Positions 1 to 11,769 of a DNA stretch of 64,000 nt are shown one piece after another. The position numbers and the translations under genes were made by a program. Origin of the DNA: Brachionus plicatilis (lineage: Eukaryota > Rotifera > Eurotatoria > Ploima > Brachionidae); the NCBI GenBank assembly GCA_010279815.1, contig QEOQ01000238.1:175986-239985 (forward strand). Reading direction: 5' to 3'. The notes beneath the pieces were generated by a model. That model had not been told where the DNA came from and did not search any database. It saw nothing but the letters and a program-made list of their open reading frames with translations. Numbering within the stretch: the first letter of the stretch is position 1; every line of letters starts with the position of its first letter.

Positions 1-1929
1 ACAGTTACTAGATCAAGTCCGATAGAATTTTGCTCTAAATTCTTTCAATTAAAGCTTACATAAGTAGAAGCCTTAAAATTTTTAAAGACAATTATGTGTT
101 TTAGAAAATCAGATGAATAAATATTTTTAAATTATTTTTTTTAAATTTTAATGATCCATGATTTAAAATGAAAAAAAATCTTGAAATTTAAATATTTTAT
201 TTATCGGATCTTTATCTTTTGGTGCTGAATTGTAGGTTCACAAAGGTATCGAAATTTGCTAACTACAATTCTATCAGTTCTATAAGAGGCCCTGAGAGTA
301 GAAGAGGCAATGCTGGTAAATTTTAATTTTGATTTTTGTCTCAATTTTTCGTGGAAGACAGAAATTATGGAAAAAAATATGGCAAAAAGTGAGATTGGAC
401 CTCTAATTTTTAGCCATTCTGGAAAAACTGGTTCAACATGTGGCCAATTTACTGTGACTAGCTTTTATTTGAGATATTTATAAGGCTACGATTGAAGCAA
501 TTCCTGCCACCTGGTTGAAAAGTTTACTTTTTTATTTAGAATTTTTTTTATCTTAGCTTACTTGATAATAAAAGGGATTGTTTAAAAAAAATTTAAGATT
601 GAATTTCATTTCTGATGGCTAAAAATTATGAAAAATCAATTGATTTTTATTCAGATACTTTTTCATGCTTGTTGATTTAGTAGATGAGTCATAGAATCAT
701 TGACTCGAATTAAAAATGAATATTCTTGCTTGTTAATTCGGTTTATTAGTCTTAAAATTATTTTTAATTTCAGCTTTATGAAAATAATTAATTTGTTTTT
801 TATTAAATAACATTCACATGTACTTTTTTTTGATTGAAAGCTGTATAATTCCTAATAAAAATATTTTTAAATAATTTTTAAATTAAATCTGGAAAATTTT
901 TGGATTTTATTTTTTTTAATTGGATCAAAATTTTAAATGTCGCATTACAAGCTTAAAAAAATTTAGATTTTAAATCCTACACATAATTTGGGAATTATTT
1001 GAAAATTAAAAAAAAATAATTTAAAATTAATCTAGTTTTCAAATTTTTTTAAAAAACTTCATGTCAAAGTTGAATGTGACAATGGGAGATTTTCTATGAA
1101 ATTAGAAATTAAATTTTTAGATCGAATTTTTTCCAATTTTGTCATCAGAGGGTCCAGTTACAATAATTCTAGGTGAAAGAAGAGATTATCGAAATTAAAT
1201 ACAAAAATTTGTCCAGGGAAACATATCTTGGTGAATTTGGCAAAAATAAATTTTTTTAAGTTTTTTTTATTTGGCAAAATGTAAAAGCTGAATTACTAAA
1301 CTATTAAAATTATGCTGCACTGGAACTTAAAAAAATTAAAAGAATTTTTAAGTATTTAAACATTTATTTCAAAAAAAAGATTAAGATTGAAAGAATCTGA
1401 TGGAGATTTTTAGACTCGAAATTAATATGTTTGGCTACAGTTTATGATTTGAAAAAATGAAGTTTTCAAAATTAAATTTTATTAAAATTTCTTTTCATGA
1501 AAAATTCGATAATTATGCAAAATTTGCTTATTATTTGTAAATTTAATGCTTGCAATTTTTTTCGAAAAAAAAATAATTTTTACAAAATTTTAAGTTTTTG
1601 AAAAAGTTTATAATTTTGAAAAAAAAATTTAAATTTAAAATTAAAAAAAAAATGTAATGCTACAAAAAATTGAATATTTTTTGTTATAAAAAATCATCTT
1701 AAAATTAAAATTCCATTTAAAAAAAATGTACAGAACTAAATTTTTTCTAAATGACACGCTGAGCAAATTGTCTTTGAATCCTTGACAAAAATGCAAATTG
1801 CAAACTCGGTTTTATCAAAAAAATAAAAGAAAAAAAATATAAAAGAATCCCTTTAATGTACATACATTTGAGTAAAAAAAAAAAATTTTCGATACATAAA
1901 AATCTAAAAATTTCAAAACCCTCTTTGGA
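1..1929. other. AT-rich intergenic DNA upstream of Arp1
   Basis: No convincing gene. A short open stretch near 232-325 lacks homology I recognise. The rest is A/T homopolymer runs. The Arp1 promoter must lie at the right end, but I see no clear TATA box or initiator. Confidence 0.5.
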
Positions 1930-3369
1930 ATGGATACTGACATAGTGATTGCCAATCAGCCCATTGTGATCGACAATGTAATTTTAGAATAAATAAAATT
2001 TTTAAATTTAAAACAAAACAAAAATTTTTTTTTTTAAATAATTCAATTATTTTAAGGGCTCGGGAATGTTAAAAGCCGGCTTCGCCGGAGACCAGGTTCC
2101 CAAGATCAACTTTTCCAATTAGTAAGCACTCTTTTAAGCAAACAGTGGGCACTTTCAACTTTTATTTTGCAGCATTGGTCGTCCAAAGCACACCAGAGTG
2201 ATGACCGGTGGTCTTGAGGCAGACATTTTATTTGGCAAAATGGCTGAAGAATACCGCGGCCTGTTGAACATTGCGTATCCAATGGAGCACGGCATAGTCA
2301 ACAATTGGAATGATATGGAGAAAATTTGGCAACATTTGTACTCCAAGAGCCAGCTTAATTCGAATTCAGAGGAGCACCCTGTGCTGCTGACAGAGGCGCC
2401 GCTGAATCCGAGGCGAAACCGCGAAAAGGCAGCTGAGATATTCTTCGAGACTTTCAATGTGCCAGCCTTGTACATTTCCATGCAAGCAGTGCTCAGTTTG
2501 TACTCAACTGGGCGCACCACCGGAGTTGTTCTTGACTCCGGAGATGGAGTCACCCATTCTGTGCCCATATTCGAAGGCTTCGCGCTGCCCCACTCGGTCA
2601 TGAGAAATGACATTGCTGGTCGGGAGGTGACCAAGTATCTAAAGCTTTTGCTCAAAAAAGAAGGCTTTAACTTCAGCACTACGGCCGAGTTTGAAATTGT
2701 GAAGAGTATTAAGGAACGAGCTTGCTATTTGTCCTCGAATCCAGTCAAGGAGGATTCAAGTCAAAACGAAAAACAAGTGTTTGTCTTACCTGACGGATCT
2801 GTCATTGATGTAAAATTTTTTTTTTTGTTAAAATTTTATTCTTTAATTAAAAAATAAAATAGTTTAAAAATTTTTATTAATTTAAAAAAAAAAATTTTTT
2901 TTGTTTTAGCTTGGACCATGTAGGTATAGAGCAGCAGAGCTTTTGTTCCGACCGGACTTGGTGGGGGACGAGTCCGAAGGCATAGTGGAAATTTTGGCCA
3001 ACTCTATCCAGAGGTCGGACATGGACCTGAGAAAGACTATGTATCAGAACATTGTGTTGTCCGGAGGTTCCACGTTGTTCAAGGGCTTTGGCGACAGACT
3101 GCTCAATGACCTAAAGAGAATTGTGTTCAATTCATTCAATATGAAAGAGTGCAAGATCAAGATTGCCTCGCCAAAGGAAAGACTCTACTCTACATGGATT
3201 GGGTTGGTTTTATAAATTTAAAATAAAAAAATGGAAGTTTTCGAATTGAATTTTTTTTTTTGATAGGGGTTCGATATTGGCTTCTTTGGATACATTTAAA
3301 AAGTTGTGGATTTCGAAAAGAGAGTACGAGAGTGAAGGTGTAAAGGTGCTGCACAAAAAGACTTTTTGA
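1930..3369 (+). CDS. ACTR1: Actin-related protein 1 (centractin), dynactin subunit
   Basis: Arp1 forms the short actin-like filament of dynactin, the cofactor of cytoplasmic dynein. I read five exons with GT...AG borders: 1930-1977, 2057-2121, 2173-2809, 2910-3202 and 3267-3369, joining to 381 codons; vertebrate Arp1 has 376. The N terminus reads [23 protein letters not shown], the Arp1 form of the actin phosphate-1 loop. Next come [35 protein letters not shown], the phosphate-2 loop [24 protein letters not shown], and a C terminus ending HKKTF. The IANQP start and HKKTF end mark Arp1 rather than actin, Arp2 or Arp3. There is a small insertion (about 5 residues) after LKRIV. Introns are only 51-100 nt and A/T-rich. 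All exon joins keep frame, so the gene looks intact. The exon borders are inferred from conservation and splice consensus. Confidence 0.95.
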
Positions 3370-4212
3370 ACGCATTTAGTTTTTGTTACAGATTTTACTT
3401 AATTTTTTTTTGCGCGCGCATTTTATGGAATTGTTTTTAAACACTATTTATTCAGCTCTATGGACAGTGTAAAATTTTTTCAAATATAAAATAAAAGAAG
3501 ATAAAATCAAGTTTATTTAGTAAATTGGTCATTTTTTTTTAATAGTTTAATAAATATTAAATAAAATATTTAATTTAAAATGGTCCTTTAAAAATTTAGA
3601 TAGTTCGGGAGAGTGAAGTCGGGAGCAAATTTGTTCAAATAAAACATTAATAGTCAGAAAAAATGTCTTCTTAAAGTCTTTTCAAAGTCAATTCATTTGA
3701 TCTGACTTGAATTTAAAAAAAAAAATCTTAATTCGTTTTTAACGAAAATAAATTCTATATTTGGCAGAACAAGAATCTTTTCAATGTAATTTCTTATGGA
3801 TATAACGAAGTTCGGATATTACGAATCACTTTTTAACAAATATTAGTGAATTTCTCTTGGTTTAAAACGTATTTAGTAAAAAAAATATTTTTGGTTTCTT
3901 TGTTTTTGATTGATTTTAAAGAATAAGTACTAATTTATCTAATTCTAATATAATAAGAAATAACATTTAACTTAAATAGCTAAAATTTTTTATTAAAAAG
4001 ATTTTATTTTTTGCTAAATAGTTAAATAAGTCTTTTACATAAAAAATATAACAAATTAAATACATTTATTTTTTATTATACAAATAGTTTTTTTATATAA
4101 AGAAATTAATTTAAAAATAAATAGTTTAATTTTTTTCTAAATTGAATTTTTCGTAAGTTAAATAAAAATAATTCTCATTTAAAAAGATTTTTTTTATATT
4201 TATAATTTTACA
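3370..4212. other. AT-rich intergenic DNA with a pogo-like TIR fragment
   Basis: It holds the Arp1 3' flank and, near 3796-3840, a motif (gatataacgaagttcgg) that resembles the 3' terminal repeat of the pogo-like element at 5041-5118. Nothing else recognisable. Confidence 0.4.
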
Positions 4213-4537
4213 TTAATTCTTATTCAATGCCCCATTATTAGATTTAGGTGGTCTACCTCTCTTTTTTACTTGAACAAATTCTCGATCATTTTCGTCGAAT
4301 TGAAGATTCAAAAGCTTGCAAAGTGAGATAAAATGTTTGCAAATACCGTATTCCAAAAAATATGTGCATGTACAAAATTTTGGAATCATTTAAATCATTT
4401 AAAGTTAAAAAATCAGCAAGTTTAATTAGCCCATTATCCCTAACGAGTTTCAGAACGAAACTCTCTTGAGATTTGCTTAAATCAGTGAGCATCTTTTCTA
4501 ATGTTGGATTGGATGGCAGATTGCGAATCATCATCAA
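4213..4537 (-). pseudogene. MULE transposase remnant, SWIM finger and basic tail
   Basis: Read on the minus strand, one frame gives 'MIPKFCTCTYFLEYGICKHF', a CxC...CxH SWIM zinc finger, then LCKLLNLQFDENDREFVQV and the basic AT-hook-like tail KKRGRPPKSNNG with a stop at 4213-4215. The sequence upstream of the finger (LVRDNGLIKLADFLTLNDLN) continues in another frame, so there is a frameshift near 4370-4385. A SWIM finger followed by KRGRP is typical of the C terminus of Mutator-like (MULE) transposases. The DDE core is absent, so this is a dead fragment. Confidence 0.7.
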
Positions 4538-4795
4538 ACATTGTCAAAATATATTTTTGTTTATTTAAAATTTAAATTTATTTAAAGTCAAAGGAAGTTT
4601 ATTTATCAAACAATTAATTTGTATATAAAGAAAAAAAATGTTTGCTTACAAAAATAAATTTTTTTAGGAAAGAATTTTTTGCCAATGTCCGCAAGTTCAT
4701 ACTAAATTTTTTGTTTATTTGTTTCATAAATTTGTTAAAAAAAGATTTCTATTTAACTTAAATAGTGAGCCATATAATGCAACTAAAATCAACAA

Positions 4796-5118
4796 GCTTT
4801 AAAATTAATTGATCAATTAAGAAAACATCTTTTAAAATCTACACACAATTTTGAATCGTCTATTGAAAATTTGGAAAGCATTGAAACCGAAATTTTAGGC
4901 TTTATGGGCAAACAAAAAACAATATTGGATTATTTCAAAAAATAATTTTTTTGATTTCTGATTTATGAATTATGATTTATTGTACTAGATTATGCTTTTT
5001 AAATTAATAAAAACTTTAAAAATAACATTATTTTCTCTTATTTGGATATAACGAAATTCGTTTATTACGAACTGCTTTTGGATTCCCCCAGTGACTTCGT
5101 TATAACTGTACTTCACTG
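4796..5118 (+). mobile_element. pogo/Tigger-like transposon 3' end
   Basis: A 49-codon open frame from 4796 to 4945 reads ALKLIDQLRKHLLK... and ends IETEILGFMGKQKTILDYF (positions up to the stop). This resembles the C-terminal tail of Tigger/pogo transposases. It is followed by a terminal-repeat-like sequence at 5041-5118 ending in aactgtacttcactg, i.e. CAGTGAAGTACAGTT on the other strand, next to TA. The CAGT start and TA flank fit the pogo group of Tc1/mariner. The 5' part and the catalytic core are missing. Confidence 0.65.
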
Positions 5119-5546
5119 TACTATTTTACTATTTTAGAAATTCTCTTAATCAATTCAATTTTACTCTTTTAATATTTTAGTAAAATTTTATCTTAGATTG
5201 ATTTTACTTTTCTACTTTTTAACTTTTTTTTATTTTTAGAAAATTTCCTAAAATAAATAATAGACCAGTCAGATAATATATTAAGAAAAATTTTAAGTTT
5301 TGTTTTTTAAAAAATTAAGGATGTTCCAGTTTTAAGTTAAATAATTCAAAGAAAATTAAAATTAAAATTGACCATAGTTTGACATAGAAAGACGTCGGCA
5401 GCAACTTGATTTTGTTTTTCAAATTTCTGATGAGAGTTGGTCCGGGACGCAACTCCTTTTTAAGGAATCGTGTTAACTAAATCAAAAGAATAATTATATG
5501 AATTAAATTAAATATACAATATCAGATTTTTTAATAAAAACTCATC

Positions 5547-5990
5547 TAAAATAGAAGCGGGTTCAACGTGGCGGGGTCCGGGGCAAAGCCTTGGTTTAGG
5601 GCTTCGGATGAGCAGAAGTTTAGGGTCTTTTTAAAAAATTAGTCTTTATTTTTCGTAACTTTTTTAAAATCATTTTATAATGAAATTCTCTCCTGTGGAT
5701 ACAAACCAAAATTTTTTTTAATATTTTAATCAAAAGCTCAAATGACTTGACTTGACTTTGAATTTATGAATTTTGAACAACTCTGTAAATTATTAGAAAA
5801 ATTTTATTCAAATAGTCAAATAGAAAATTAAATGAATAAGAAAATTTTTAAAATAGTAAAATTGAATTGATTAAGAGAATTTCTAAATTAGTAAAAAAGT
5901 AAAATTGATATAAAAAAAAATTGAACTGAAATAGTAAAATAATAAAATTGGATACTTTCTAGACCTAAACCCGCTATTCTTTTAGATTTT
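5547..5990. repeat. Possible foldback element with short inverted ends
   Basis: The ends ctaaaatagaagcgggtt (left) and aacccgctattcttttag (right) are imperfect inverted repeats around about 400 bp. A GC-richer patch lies at 5570-5625. I found no target duplication, so this is a weak call. Confidence 0.3.
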
Positions 5991-6330
5991 TTAAGGCTTT
6001 TGTAATTTCTAAGAGAGTGATAGGCTTTTTAAAATTAATTTGTACCTTATTTAAGAATACTCTTATTTCTTGTGATACTTCACACTTTCGATTCTACAAA
6101 ATCGAGGTGAAGACTAAAAGTGGTGGCTAATACATCGCCAAAGATTTTTCTTTTATCTATATCCGTATTAAATTCCTTACCATCCTTAAAAAGTGATGGC
6201 ATTTGTCTTGAACATTTCTTTGATCTGAACTTATTTATATTCCTCCAAAAATACCTCCTTGACTGTGGATTTTTCCTGTTTTATTTATGAAATCGAGCTA
6301 GTTTTGGCTCCAAAATTCTTGAATGAAAAG
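5990..6330 (-). pseudogene. LINE ORF2 linker fragment
   Basis: On the minus strand, one frame contains PSLFKDGKEFNTDIDKRKIF followed by GDVLATTFSLHLDFVESKV and a stop. This resembles the segment between endonuclease and reverse transcriptase in jockey/CR1-like LINEs (substrate-free linker with a K-A/I-F-G-D-x-L pattern). Stops and frameshifts surround it. It is an old truncated copy. Confidence 0.5.
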
Positions 6331-8363
6331 CAAGTCTGTTTTATATAGGAATTTCGATACAACGAATACGGAATTTTCCGCCCAAGTTGTTCCTTATACT
6401 GAGGATTAAATTAAAGAAGTATCAAAGTAAAAGTCTTTAAAAGATATGCAAAATTTTTTCTTTGTTTGGTAAAAAAGAAAAAAAAAATTAAAAAAATTAA
6501 CATCATCTTAATCTTGTTGTAAAATAAAATTTCTAAAAAATTTTTTTCACTTTGTCATAAAAAAATCAAATCAAAAACCAAAAATTTTTAAAGGTTTTAA
6601 AACACTTTTTTTGTATTACAGCGTCTTCAGTTCTTTTTAGTCGAATATCTTTTTAGTCATGCCGGTCAAATTCAAACAGACTTAAGAAGTAGACTTGATA
6701 CTGATCACTTAGAAATGCTACTTTTTATTCGAGACAATTTAAAAAATTTAAAAAGTTTTTAATGATAAAGTTTAATTTTTAAGCAAATTTTTTAAGAGAT
6801 TCTTTTTTTTATCATGTTTTTAAAAAATCAAATTTTTTTTTTTTTAAATAAAATATTTTATATATTTTTATTTAATTGATTATTTTAATTTTATTCGAAT
6901 ACAAAGAAAAAAATCTCGATTTTCATAATCGATCTTTGATTTTCGATTAACAACCCTAATATCTATCATAATAAAATTTTATTTTTTTAATTAAATTTAT
7001 TTTAAATTTTGTTTTATTTAATTAAAATCAAAAATTTTAAAAAACTTTTAAAATATAATGATTTTTTTTATTACCAAGTATAATTCTTTTAGGTGAAAAA
7101 AAAATTTATATTATTTATCTAATTTATTATTAAGTTAATCTTATTCTATTACATAGACAATTATCATTCTTGATATTATAAAAATGGATTAAAATCAAAA
7201 CAACAGGAGAAGAAAAAATCTAGCAACAGTTATTTCTATTTTAAAGGCTATCTAGCTTTTAAAATGTTGATATCCAATTTTAATCTAGAACTTTCGCAAA
7301 AGATGGATTTTAGATTACTTTAAAGGTTTTTTTTTAAATATCAAAATTTTTATAGTCAATAAAAATTTGAATATAAATACAATTCAAGGGAATTTTTTTT
7401 TTAAAAGTTCAAAATTAAAACCAAGTGACAATTTTTCTCAAAAGATGGCTTTGGTGACAATTGGATATGTTAAATGTCATTTAATTGTTTGAAACTATCA
7501 AGATTTATCTCAAAATAATAACAAATTTTCTATTTAAATCTCAGAATGGCTAATATTAAAACTGCAATTATTTTCGAAATTAGAAGTTAGCTTTTTAGTT
7601 ATATGGTGTATTTTTTCGTCTTTTAACGAAAATTTTCATAAAAATTTTGAAAAAGCACTGTAAAAAGTGCAATGTTTCAAATTTTTTTTTTTTAAAATGA
7701 ATAGGAGTTAATTTTGCAATTTTATTACATTGAAATTCAATAGATTTAAACAGACATAGGATATTTAGTTTTTATAGTTTAAAACAAAAATCTTTTAATT
7801 TTATTTATTTTTTAATTCAAATAAAAAAATTATTTTCGTCAAGAAAAAATAAATTTTTTAAAAAATATAAAATATTTAAGAATGAAGCAAATTAAAATTT
7901 TTTTAATTAAAAATATTAAACAGTCTTTTAAAAAAATATTCTAAATCAATTCAAAAACATAGAGCCTTAATTTTTTAATGCAGAAAAATAAGTTCCATTT
8001 TTGAAATAAATTATTTTCTAATAAAAAAACCATGAATTGTTTTAAGATAAAAAAAGTCTTTAGATAAAAATTTAAAATGCTTTAGCAATATTTAATTATC
8101 TACTGGAAAAGGTATCTTTTAAAAACACAATACATCAAAAAGCGAATAAAAACACCTAGTTTAAGTAAAATGATGTGAGTTTTTTTCACATAAAAAAGGA
8201 AGTTTAATAAAAATCAAATGAGATTAGATGAATGTATCAAAAAAAAAATCTGTCTTTTATGATAAATTTGGTGCTTCACACCAGGATTTGTTTTTTACTT
8301 CTTTGATCCGTATTTTTTTTCAAAGGATATCATTTAAATACAAAACTAAATGATAGTTAAAAG
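6331..8363. other. AT-rich intergenic DNA, no gene seen
   Basis: Long A/T runs and short degenerate repeats. A phrase near 6350-6400 (cgatacaacgaatacgg) faintly recalls the pogo-like terminal repeats. No coding exon, RNA gene or delimited transposon could be supported. Confidence 0.4.
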
Positions 8364-9081
8364 GGGTCATGTCCAGAATGTGATCAGTGATCAATGATCA
8401 CATATTTCGTGATCAAAAAAGCCTCTAATTTATGAAAAAATAAAAATAAATTTTTTTGATGATCAGAAAAATTTTTTGGTGGTCAGAAAAATTTTTTAAT
8501 ATAAATTAATTTTATTACCAATTTTCAAAAAAAAAAATTAAGTCTCAATTTTCAAAATAAAATAAAACAAAATCTAATTTATTCTTTGTGTTTTTTTGAC
8601 ATGTGCAATTTAGCACCCTTTTTATTTTTCATAAATTCACCACAAATGCTACATTCTACCGGTTTTGACTGTTTCCCAATTTCTTTTTTTGCTTTTTAAG
8701 CTGCATCGGACGATTCTACTGTGACCAAAGCAATTTCTTTGTAAAAACTGCCTTTTCTTTTACTGTTTTTAAATCTTAATATATATTTAAAAAACATATA
8801 GTTTATTATGGTGAGTTGCATTTTTTTTTTTGTTTTTTTTTAATTTCATTCAATATTTACATAATTTTAAAATTTCTAGAATGAAAAAAATTTTTGTTTT
8901 CAACAAAAAAAATTTCATGTGATCAAAAAAATTTTATGTGATCAAAAAAAAATTTTTGTGATCAATTTTTGATCACAAAGAGTACACTTAATATTTTGGT
9001 GATCAAAATGATCACATTCTGGACATGATACCTATGATCACATTTTTTGGTGAACACCTGATCACATTCTGGACATGACCC
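8364..9081. mobile_element. 718-bp hAT-like element, TSD GTTAAAAG, with C2H2 finger fragment
   Basis: A perfect 8-bp duplication GTTAAAAG flanks it at 8356-8363 and 9082-9089. The ends are inverted: GGGTCATGTCCAGAATGTGA on the left, its complement on the right. Subterminal GATCACA motifs recur, and the right end carries a second copy of the TIR sequence at about 9008-9030. On the minus strand around 8586-8670 a C2H2 finger is readable: VECSICGEFMKNKKGAKLHM followed by SKKH, probably a relic of the N-terminal DNA-binding part of the parent transposase. The 8-bp TSD fits hAT, though the GGGTC ends are not the usual CAGNG. Confidence 0.8.
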
Positions 9082-9330
9082 GTTAAAAGAATATTAATTT
9101 TAAAAAATCACTTAAAAAATTTTTAAAAAATTTTTAATATCTGAGATATTATTATTTTATTTTGGAAAAAAGAGAAATAAAAAAATTCTAAATTAAATTT
9201 TAAATTTATTATTAATAATAATACAATAATACATATTAATAAATAATTATTAATCATTAATTGATTTTTAATTAAAAATCTTTTTTTAAAATAGATAATC
9301 AATTGTTGATTCAATTTAGATAAAAAATAA

Positions 9331-10455
9331 ATGTATCTAAATTTTTGGCTCTTGATTGTTGGCCTCTCTTTGATTATTAGTAATAATTTTAATTTTTTTT
9401 TAAATTTTGATTTTAGTTGTAATATTTTTTGTTATCTAGAATGCGAGAGCTCAAGCGCATTTAAATGGAATTTAGATTTGACAAACAATTTTTACTGGGC
9501 AATTGGCTGTGATTATCACGAAAATAATCTAAAAAGTGAAAAAATGGTGGGTGAAAAATGTGGAAAAGCTTGCGCTCAAACTCCTGGTTGTTCTCATTTT
9601 ACATGGTCTAATTTCGAAGGAGGAACTTGTTGGATGAAGAAAGGATCAGTTTCAAAAAGTGATGCATTTTCAACTGGTGACATGACTATGGTATGTGGAG
9701 TTTTGGATAGAAATCTTGATGTTGGTTCAGGAATTGAAAGTCTCAAAGGCCAACTTTTGTGGTCTGATGAATTTGATTCATTGTCAAACTTTATGGCAAA
9801 TTGGAACCAAGAGACAGGTGGACATGGCTGGGGAAACAATGAGCTACAATATTATACAAATAACAACGAAAATACTGAAATCAGTAATGGAATGTTGACA
9901 ATACACACGAGAAAAGAATGGAAGAACAACTTGAAGTTTACATCGGCGAAACTTTTGAGTACAAAAAAATTTCGATATGGTGTTTATGAAATGAAAGCCA
10001 AACTTCCATACGGCAGAGGCACATGGTCAGCTTTCTGGCTATTGTCTGCTAGAAGACCATCGAATTGGCCAAATAATGGAGAGATCGATATAATGGAACA
10101 TGTTGGTTATGAACAAAATGTTGTTCATGCTACAATTCATTGTAAGGATTTTAATCACATTATAGACACACAAATACAAAGATCAACACAAGTAAATGAT
10201 GCTAGCAATCAATTTCATTTGTACCAGCTATATTGGTCAGAAAAAAGCATTCGAGGGTACGTTGATGCAAAGATTTATTTCCGGTATGATAGACCTGCTA
10301 ATGGCAACAATGATAACTGGCCGTTTGATGATGAATTTAACATAATTTTGAACACTGCTGTCGGAGGTGAATGGGGAGGCGCTCTCGGTATTGATGATAG
10401 TATATTTCCACAAAAGTATGTGATTGATTATGTCAGACATTTTGCTCATAAATAA
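9331..10455 (+). CDS. Secreted PAN/apple + GH16 endo-beta-glucanase
   Basis: Predicted secreted glycoside hydrolase family 16 enzyme (laminarinase / beta-1,3-glucanase type), likely for digesting algal or fungal beta-glucan. The open frame has 374 codons. A hydrophobic leader (residues 1-16) is followed by a PAN/apple-like cysteine module at about 60-122 (CGKACAQTPGCSHFTW, GTCWMK, VCG). The GH16 domain fills about 143-372: LLWSDEFDS, NNELQYYT, AFWLLSARRPSNWP, the catalytic motif GEIDIMEHVG (Glu251 nucleophile, Asp253, Glu256 acid/base by family rule), and VGGEWGG. Residues 17-36 are odd (Asn/Phe-rich) and are encoded by a stretch with a good donor (gtaata at 9380) and acceptor (ctag ending 9439). 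A 60-nt in-frame intron there would give a cleaner signal peptide (...LSLII-K-CESSS) and a 354-aa protein. polyA-like signal aataaa follows near 10508. Substrate specificity is inferred. Confidence 0.9.
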   Translation: MYLNFWLLIVGLSLIISNNFNFFLNFDFSCNIFCYLECESSSAFKWNLDLTNNFYWAIGCDYHENNLKSEKMVGEKCGKACAQTPGCSHFTWSNFEGGTCWMKKGSVSKSDAFSTGDMTMVCGVLDRNLDVGSGIESLKGQLLWSDEFDSLSNFMANWNQETGGHGWGNNELQYYTNNNENTEISNGMLTIHTRKEWKNNLKFTSAKLLSTKKFRYGVYEMKAKLPYGRGTWSAFWLLSARRPSNWPNNGEIDIMEHVGYEQNVVHATIHCKDFNHIIDTQIQRSTQVNDASNQFHLYQLYWSEKSIRGYVDAKIYFRYDRPANGNNDNWPFDDEFNIILNTAVGGEWGGALGIDDSIFPQKYVIDYVRHFAHK

Positions 10456-10617
10456 TTTTATAGAGAATTTATATTGATATGAAAAGAAGTTAAAAGATTT
10501 TTTTTTGAATAAATTTAAAATATTAATTGATTTTTATTGTATTTTTATTTTTATTTTAGAAGAGGCAAAAATCCTAAATCAGTAGAAACTAAAAAATAGA
10601 ACTTTAAGGCAAATTGA

Positions 10618-11125
10618 AGTTTCAGATCAAATTTTAAGATCAAAACGATCATTTAAAATTTCAAAACTTAATTAATCTAATGATTTTGATAATTTTTAAA
10701 AAATAAACACTAAACATTACTAGACATGTTATGTCAAAAAATTGTTCATTATCAAATAAACATCAAAATGATTGATCTCTAATTTATTTGACAAAAACAA
10801 TCAATAATTTAAATAATTCAGGTTAAGTTAAGTAAGTTAATTTCATTCAAACTGAAATAATTTTATTTTTCCACTTAAATAAATTTTAAATTTAAAAACA
10901 GTGAAGTTTTTTGTCTTTTAAAGTAAGTTTTCATTCAAATCAATTAAAATATTTGAACCTAAGTTCAATAAAAAGGAACATTTTAAAATTTTAAATATGA
11001 AAATAAACTTGACATGACATGTCAAATAATTGCTTTGGAAAAAATTTATTTTTTCTCTATTATTAAAAAAAACATTACAATTTATATTTTGATCTTTTGA
11101 TCGTGATCTTAAACTTCAATTTGCC
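10618..11125 (+). mobile_element. 508-bp hAT-like MITE, GGCAAATTG ends
   Basis: The ends are inverted repeats GGCAAATTGAAGTTTCAGATC and, on the other strand, GGCAAATTGAAGTTTAAGATC. The 8-bp flanks AACTTTAA (10610-10617) and AACTTTGA (11126-11133) match at 7 of 8 positions. An inverted homologous copy lies at 61127-61614. Other members of the family are at 22830-23323, 35986-36290 and 39690-39883. No coding content. Confidence 0.75.
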
Positions 11126-11769
11126 AACTTTGAGCATATTTTTACATTTCTTTCATTTACTTAAAACAATTTTTGAGCTAAGCTGTTAATTTTTTTAAAT
11201 TTTTAAATTGCGTAATTTGATAGCATTTAAAAAATTTAAAATTTAAAATTTAAAATTTAAAAATTTAGATATTTTCTTTTTTCTTTTACCAGGCATTTAA
11301 ATAAATAAAAAAAAAAATAATCAAACAAAAATTTAAATGTTTTTAAAATTTTTTTTCATTTAAAAAAAAATTTAAATTTAAATTTTACAAAAAATTAAAC
11401 AAAACATTTCATAATTTAATTAATAAATTTTTTTGCCAAAATTAAATTATCAATAAAAATCCCTGACAATGCCCAAAAGAAATCACTTGGATTGCCTAAT
11501 GTTGATACACAATGGGATAATTGTTTTATCACACTCAAAAATCGTTTAAGCACACTCTGAAAATCTAACAAACACACTCACTTAATAATACCCCTAAATC
11601 ACTGTTCTGCACACTCAAAATTTTTTTCCATAAAAAAATTTAATTTTACACTTTTTCCAAGTCTTAATAACACACTTTTCTTGAATTTTTAAAGTGTTCC
11701 ACGAAAATGGTTGAGTTTTATTCAGCAAATAAAAAATAATTTATAATCAGGCCTAAATTTTGCATTGCC
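11126..11769. other. AT-rich intergenic DNA with repeated cacactc motif
   Basis: Four or five dispersed copies of cacactc (11530-11660) occur in about 130 bp. No gene supported. Confidence 0.3.

Noticed and set aside
232..325. Possible exon upstream of Arp1 (about 28 open codons)
   Set aside because: No recognisable motif, no partner exon, and the Arp1 start is complete without it.
2155..2679. 174-codon minus-strand open frame
   Set aside because: It is antisense to the conserved Arp1 exon and has no family features.
5570..5625. GC-rich patch as tRNA gene
   Set aside because: No cloverleaf with matching acceptor stem and T-loop could be drawn.
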